From contig LSRX01000329.1 in the NCBI GenBank assembly GCA_001939145.1, positions 288,931 through 352,930 of the forward strand: a stretch of 64,000 nt of DNA, read 5' to 3'. Made by a program: the position numbers and the translations under genes. The stretch's first letter is position 1. Each line of letters begins with the position of its first letter. The notes beneath the pieces were generated by a model. It was not told the origin of the DNA and did not search any database. It worked only from the letters and a program-made list of their open reading frames with translations. Below are positions 58,433-64,000 of the stretch, in pieces. Source of the stretch: Symbiodinium microadriaticum (taxonomy: Eukaryota > Sar > Dinophyceae > Suessiales > Symbiodiniaceae).

Positions 58433-59130
58433 ATTCGTGTAGTTGAAGACCATGGTTGCATGGCATTTCGAGACCATGAGAGTCCACCTGAGCAATTGGA
58501 GTGGATCTGGTTGCCCTTCCCAGCTTCACATAGTCTCTGACCCTTCAACTCCACCCCAAACCCTAAACCTCTAAGCCCTCAACCCCACATCAAGCTCTTC
58601 TTGACATTGACTTCTAGGATTCTGGATGAGGCCGTCCTACCAGAACTCAGGTAAAGTCAAGCTCCTTTGGGCTGTGTAAGGGCTCTATTATATTGTGTAG
58701 ACCTTAGCCACGACTGCGACTGCGACCCCAACCACTACATCGACCGCGATACCTACGATGCCGGCGCCGACGACTACGACTAGAACTACGTACGACTATA
58801 CGACTACGGTACGTTCAACCCCCAACCCCTAAACCCGAAACTCAAAACCCTAAACCACATCACTACTCCGCACATCCCAAGCTTCATGCAGCGACCCAGC
58901 ACTGGAAAGGCCAGAGCTGCCAATATGGGGATCATGGCGAAACGAAGGGCCCACGATGGGCCACGGTGAGTGCAAGAAGATTTCGGCTGTAGGACATGTA
59001 GCATTTACGGGCTCTTAGGGAGTGCGGATATTTCGGGGTTTAGGGACTGTTACGGAGTTAGGGCTTAGGGGTTTCTAGCATTTCTGATGGATTCTCTAGG
59101 TTTAGGGCATGGCCCCGGCACTGGGGTTTA

Positions 59131-59242
59131 ATTGGAGGTTCATGGGTAGCTATAGGTAGGTTTATAAGTAGGGTAGCGGAAGTTCTAACCCCAAATTCGG
59201 CGACTTTTAAGTCTACTTAATAGCTACCCATGCACTTCCAAG
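59131..59242. mobile_element. Foldback element family, copy 3 (112 bp, diverged)
   Basis: ATTGGAGGTTCATGGGTAGC at the left pairs with TAGCTACCCATGCACTTCCA at the right. The inner part has diverged more than in the other two copies. Confidence 0.75.
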
Positions 59243-59564
59243 TAGGGCCCACGGAACTTGGGCTCGGGTTGTTATTCCGCGCTAGAGATGGGATGGGCCC
59301 CGGATAGAGAGCACCTTGAGGCTCCAGACTTTGGCTCCTTTTGGAATCGATTTGGGGCTAAGGGCTCTAGGGCTCTAGGGCTCTACAGGACATCGGCATA
59401 GCATCGGCTTAGGGTTTAGGGTTAAGGTTTTTTTTTTTAATGCAGGGTTTAGGGTTTAGTGTTTAGGGTTCTCTTAAAGTACAGGGGTTTAGGGGTTAGG
59501 GCTTTTGAGTCCCTGTCGAGAGCCAGCCGGCGTGGTTCCCATTGAGGTAGAGTCTTAGTCCGAC

Positions 59565-59785
59565 TCCGGGAGCCCCTTAAGGAGCCCCCTAAACCCTTCT
59601 AGACCCCTTTAAGGAGCCCCTCATCCTTGAATAGACCGATAAACCCTCAGAGATCCCTCTGAGTCTAGATCCCTTTCAGGAGCCCCTAAACCCTTGAAGA
59701 TCCGTTCAAGGAGCCCCGAAACCCTTATAGATCAGTTTAAGGAACCCCTAAACCCTTCTACACCCCTACAAGCAGCCCCAAATCC
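59565..59785. repeat. Tandem repeat of about 36 bp
   Basis: About six degenerate copies of GGAGCCCCTAAACCCTT and TAGATCCCTTTAA. Confidence 0.7.
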
Positions 59786-59800
59786 TGAACCCCCGCACCG

Positions 59801-60000
59801 CGCAGCATATACCCGGAAGCCATCGATCCCTAAGCTGAAACGCTCAAAACCATTGGCTGACGGTCAACCCAAACGAATGAACCTCGAGCCGGACTCTCAA
59901 GCGCAGGATATACCCGGAAGCCATCGATCCCTGAGCTGAAACGCTCAAAACCATTGGCTGACGGTCAACCCAAACGAATGAACCTCGAGCCGGACTCTCA
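59801..60000. repeat. Recent 101-bp tandem duplication
   Basis: CGCAGCATATACCCGGAAGC begins at 59801 and CGCAGGATATACCCGGAAGC at 59902. Over the rest of the unit I see only one further substitution. Both copies contain the same short frame (MNLEPDSQ), without other evidence of coding. Confidence 0.95.
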
Positions 60001-60169
60001 AATCAGCCCGGAAACGACGAGAAGATGTGCACTTCTGTTGCGCGCGAGGTGCACAGGCATCCCAGCGTATATACCCATCACCCAGTGTCTACAGGCATCC
60101 ATCCATCCATCCTTCCACCAACGCAAACATGTATTTCTCCGTTCATCAATGAATGCAGGCAGGCAGGCA

Positions 60170-60670
60170 TACACACATACATAGTAAAGCACAGCACAGA
60201 CTACAATAGAATGCCACACCACATCAGACCACACCACACCACACCACACGATGCCATACCACGCCATGCCATGGGACGCCATGCCATGCCGTACCATTGC
60301 ATGCCCTATCATACCATGCCGTATTAGAGCATAACATGACTTGACAAGATGTGAAATACAGCCATAGACTGGCCATAGATATCAACATAGACATGAACAT
60401 AAACATATGTGCAACATAAACTCAAGTAACACAGACATGGCAAGAGCATAGCTTACACATAGCAAAGCATAGCATGACAGAACACAGCACCACATGGTAT
60501 AATCCACCGAAGCATAGCATGACATCACATGGCATGACAGGGCATGACACGGCTTGACCTGACAGAACATAATAGAGCATGGAGTAACATATCGTAACAT
60601 GGCATGACATGTCATGACAAAGCATAACAGCACATAACAGAGCACAACACGAAATGACATGACCAAACAT
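60170..60670. repeat. Degenerate satellite with a 5-base period
   Basis: Pentamers such as CCACA, ATGCC, ACATA, GCATG and ACAGA follow one another in near-constant register for about 500 bases (for example ACATAGCAAAGCATAGCATG). Frames on both strands across it are artefacts. It ends in a C-rich run containing N at 60695. Confidence 0.8.
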
Positions 60671-61043
60671 AACATTCACCCCCCCCCCTCCCCCNAACCC
60701 TGGACCCAAAAACCCCTAAGCTTGAACGTCAAACCCTTGTGCCCTAAAAAAAAGTACGTTACATTTGCGTGGCACTGTACAGTAAACTAAAAGTTACACT
60801 GCATTATGTTACATTTCGCCAGTTTACATGACATACATATATTGTATACACATACACACACAAACTCAGATGAATACATGCATGCCTTGGGGTATCCGGG
60901 TTCAAGATACAGGTTGCATAGTTTGGGATTTAGGGTCACCCAGGGTCGAGTCGAGGGTTTGAGTTTGGAGTGTTGGGGTTTGGGTATCGTGGTATGGTTT
61001 AGGGCGGAGGGGTTCGGTGCGTGGATGTTTAGGCAGCGTTTAG
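60671..61043. other. Spacer with G-strand words
   Basis: A C-run, TAC-rich low-complexity DNA and degenerate GGGTTT words. No gene is recognised. Confidence 0.5.
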
Positions 61044-61304
61044 GGGAAGTCAGAGATTGGAGCTGCGCGCAGCGGCAAGGAGGCCATTTTGGGATGCAGC
61101 GCCTCCGATCGCATCTACATTGCGTTCAAGATCTGCCGTGTTAGCAGATTTCTAGAGCAAGAACAATAACAAGAGTAACAATGGTAGCTGTTCGGTTCCA
61201 AAAGGGCCGAGTATACCTCGTATCGGGCAGGCAGGGCGACTTTGGCCAAGCGAGCTGCAAACCCACGGCTCGCTTCGACGTGGCGTACTGCCAGAATGGG
61301 ATAA
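61044..61304 (+). CDS. Possible exon or exons of an unrecognised gene
   Basis: After GCGTTTAG|GGG a plus-strand frame reads GKSEIGAARSGKEAILGCSA, SDRIYIAFKICRVSRFLEQE, stopping at TAA (61167-61169). A second plus frame after ATGGTAG|CTG (61188) reads LFGSKRAEYTSYRAGRATLA and KRAANPRLASTWRTARMG to TAA (61302-61304). A minus-strand frame across the second part is also plausible. Joining the two would need a donor near 61137, whose phase does not fit well. I do not recognise the protein. Confidence 0.3.
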
Positions 61305-62938
61305 CTAGGGGCCCGGAGGGTGGCCTTAAACATCAGAAGGTGGGTTTCGCTGAATATTATGGTATGCTTCTAGGGATACCCTGAAGAAACTGATGCTGCT
61401 ACTGAATGACCCGATCGATCGCCAAACACAGCAGAGGCCATGTTTCGAGAAAGGGCATTTCGCAGAGAATCCAAAAAAGCCTTGCGCTCAAGAGCCAAGT
61501 TCCGCCGAACCCTCACCTGCTTTCAGAGTCTGCAGCTGGCAGTCCTGCAGAAATCTCAAGGTTTTGGGTTTAGGGGGCGCCTGAAAAAGTAAGGTTTAGG
61601 GTTTTGGGAGCGCCCGACTATGGAGGGCTGGATTTCTGAAGTACTTGTTGGGGGGCACTTTCTCCTGCAGGAACTCTCTGCTGTCATGGTGAAAGTGGCA
61701 TAGCAGCAGAGGTAATGGTAACAGGTAAAAATCGGAACAAGCACGAATATTTCAGCGCAGCAATCACCACTTGTCACAGTTGTTCACTCCTAAAAGCTGT
61801 GGCCCCATAACAGATACTGGTACCAGAAATGGCGGAAGAAAACGCAGATGAAAGAGAAATAGTATTGGCAAGCAATACTGCTAGTACTCGGGGGCATGAC
61901 CGTCACAAGCACATCATGGTAACGATCAGCTCACGACTGAATAGCAACAGCAAAGAGTCAAACCGTCGACGATGACGAGAAAGAGAAGGGGTCATCATGA
62001 GCAACAGCAGCACAAGCAGGCAATAGAAGCGGTGACAAAAGCAACCACATCCTCTTACTCAGCAACACCACGACCGTGATATGCACATGGAAGACACCGC
62101 GCACCACAACATCCCTCGCTATCTGTCATGAAAGACGTCACGATCGACATCACCATAGTGCGGCATTCGGGCAGTGCTTCAGAGAAATAGAGAAAGTCTA
62201 AATATCTCTGAGGCATGCTCCTTCAACTTGGGGGGCTGAGTACCCTAGCCCCAGAATTACCAACATTCATTGTTAGGGTTTCGGGCTTAGGATTTAGGGT
62301 TTCGGGTTTTAGGGTTTAGGGTTCAGGGAACATGGGTTAAAGGTGGGCTAGCCGGCCCCTCGGATAACATCTGGAAGCCAGATGGACGATACCCGGCCTA
62401 TGACCTAATGCACGAGGCGCAAAATCGGAAAGAATCAATCCCGTACAAACCTCATAATGGTACCATTTGTGATAAGAATGGGGTTTCAAACTACAGCTGA
62501 AGGGGATGACAAATAACCTTATTAGTAAGATGTTTAACAGAGTAGTGTTCGAATCATTCAGGCCTCCCCGCTGATGCCAAACAGCCCTCACTCCACACAC
62601 CCTGAAACCCCAGTAACACAGGGGCCGACATGACTACTAGCACTATTCTCTAGAATCTAGAATGGCTTAACCCCACCCTGGGTCCTAACAGCTAAATCAA
62701 GCCTACATTCAACACCCACCCACCCCCGGTCGGAAGTGCTTCGCATCCAGCTCACGGAAGCCACAAATGGGCTTGTCGAGACCTGCACCTGAGTTTAGAA
62801 GGGTTTAGGGTTTAAGGCTTACACTACGGCTGCTTAAAAAGCCGCGCACAGGCGGTTAGATTTTTCTCGGGGTTCAGGGCTTATCAGAGTGGGCCCTAAC
62901 TTGTGTATGGCTCTAGGTTCTGCTATGGTTTCCGAAAA
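61305..62938. other. Spacer without a recognisable gene
   Basis: CAGCA-rich low-complexity DNA fills 61920-62110, and G-strand telomere-like words lie at 62275-62330 and 62800-62815. A 48-codon plus-strand frame at 61829-61975 is not supported. Confidence 0.5.
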
Positions 62939-63185
62939 TGTTGTACTATACTATAGTATACTACTGGTAGAATATACACTACACTACTACACCAGACTAT
63001 ACTACTCTACTCTACTCTGCGCTGCTCTGCTCTACTACTCTACTGCACTCTATTTTACTCTACTACACTCTACCATACAATACGATAAGATACTATACCC
63101 TACTAAACTCTACTATACGATACTCTACTCTACTCTACTCTACTCTACGATACCAGACTATACTCTACTCTGCTCTACTATAGAA
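62939..63185. repeat. Degenerate satellite with a 5-base period (TACTC)
   Basis: Runs of TACTC with TATAC, TGCTC and GATAC variants keep a 5-base register for about 245 bases. Confidence 0.85.
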
Positions 63186-64000
63186 TTGGCCGCGCAACAT
63201 CAGACCTTCTCTTGAGATCAGCGGCTCTGGCCTTCGAGAGGTCTAGGAGAAGCGTGAGATACTGCCCTTAAACTCCATGTGGTTTTAGGGTTTAGGGGTT
63301 TAGGGGGTTTAGGGGGTTTAGGGGTTTAGGGTTTAGGATCTATGGAGTTTAGGGGTTTAGGGGGGTCCCCATGTGCACATAAAGTATGTACTCAGGCCTT
63401 GGACTGCCAATATGGGTGACTACCTTAAGGCCTTAGTATATACGATGGAGCCTCAGGGCTGCGAGAAGGATGGGCGGAACATACGGCGTCTGGGCTTGTG
63501 GGTTTTTGTGGCGCGTTGACCTGCACTGTCGTACTGGGTTTAGGGGTTAAAGGGCTGGCTCGCCTTCGCAAGCAACAGCAAGCCGGCAAACTTACAAGGT
63601 TTTTTCTGGCACGGCTGTTTCCCAGAATCTCCGTTCAGTGGATTGAGCCCTTCGAGCAACGTTGTCTCTGCCTTCGCTTGTCTCCGGACACGTGTCAATC
63701 ACGACCAGCGCGCTTTTCTGCAGTGGCCTCTCTGGAACACGATGGGTGCGGTCCAGAGTACTCAGACTCTCCATGTCACCACCACTCCTGCATAATGCTT
63801 CCCAAACCCCCGCCCCGCCCCCCAACAACCATATCCATGGCGCAAAACCCACCCGATCTCGCCAGACTAGCTTGATGGGACAGTTAAGAACGGAGAAGCC
63901 CTGGATTCGTCTTGTGCCGCTGTGGGCATAAGTGTCTGCTCCTTCCGAGAATGCTCTGTTCCATGGGATGATATGTGATTCCTCTATAATGCTTTTTCTC
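63186..64000. other. Spacer; G-strand telomere-like block at 63283-63365
   Basis: TTTAGGGG and TTTAGGGGG units dominate 63283-63365. The remainder, including overlapping frames on both strands at 63498-63931, shows no recognisable protein. Confidence 0.55.

Larger units (their letters stand above)
55551..59130. other. Spacer without a recognisable gene
   Basis: Degenerate G-strand blocks lie at 55590-55740 and 55805-55870, and C-strand blocks at 56910-57000. A 21-base direct repeat (GTCAGGGAGCATCCTCAAGT plus T) occurs twice at 57806-57847. The foldback at 57341-57460 and minisatellite at 58185-58432 are annotated separately. Confidence 0.55.

Noticed and set aside
60170..60670. Candidate CRISPR-like or protein-coding repeats
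   Set aside because: There are no spacers of regular length. The tract is a degenerate 5-base satellite.

Overview
This window looks like nuclear DNA of an alveolate alga, most probably a dinoflagellate. Three observations support this. The sequence is saturated with the heptamer TTTAGGG and close variants, which is the telomere unit reported for dinoflagellates. Almost no long open frames exist, and the convincing coding sequence is broken into short exons separated by GT-AG introns. The two best genes belong to protein types I associate with dinoflagellate genomes: a leucine-rich-repeat protein with WPRRQEAE and VSHCWE motifs, and a multi-pass membrane protein with a YENVPQAVF motif. That family assignment comes from memory of such proteins and was not checked by a search.

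Genes are sparse and all are inferred by reading exons. Gene 1 (39836-41485, minus strand) has three exons and would encode about 472 residues ending in ribonuclease-inhibitor-type leucine-rich repeats. Gene 2 (about 50845-55550, minus strand) is a chain of short exons whose splice phases fit together from 55225 down to 52176 (about 288 residues). Two further phase-matched candidate exons lie at 50845-51067 and a partial upstream exon lies at about 55488-55550. Weaker single-exon candidates lie at 49108-49293 (plus), 35646-35835 (minus) and 61044-61304 (plus). No rRNA, tRNA, CRISPR array or bacterial-type operon was seen.

The rest is repeat-rich spacer. From 1 to 39 kb it is a mosaic of degenerate telomere-like blocks in both orientations, microsatellites, minisatellites and small foldback elements. 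Between 41.5 and 49 kb telomere-like blocks dominate again, and an AT-rich 272-bp inverted-repeat element with an 8-bp target duplication sits at 45173-45444. From 55.5 to 64 kb there are more minisatellites, a recent 101-bp tandem duplication and two satellites built on a 5-base period.

At least three families of short inverted-repeat (MITE-like) elements recur: a 100-101 bp element (12331-12430, 46293-46393 plus single ends), a near-perfect foldback of about 105-120 bp (25815-25924, 57341-57460, 59131-59242) and an element of about 105-115 bp with GGGGCCT ends (48704-48818, 37044-37147 plus diverged relatives). Four unknown bases (N) occur at 35094, 38530, 45369 and 60695, three of them beside G or C runs. 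Exon boundaries and all functional statements need transcript data to confirm.
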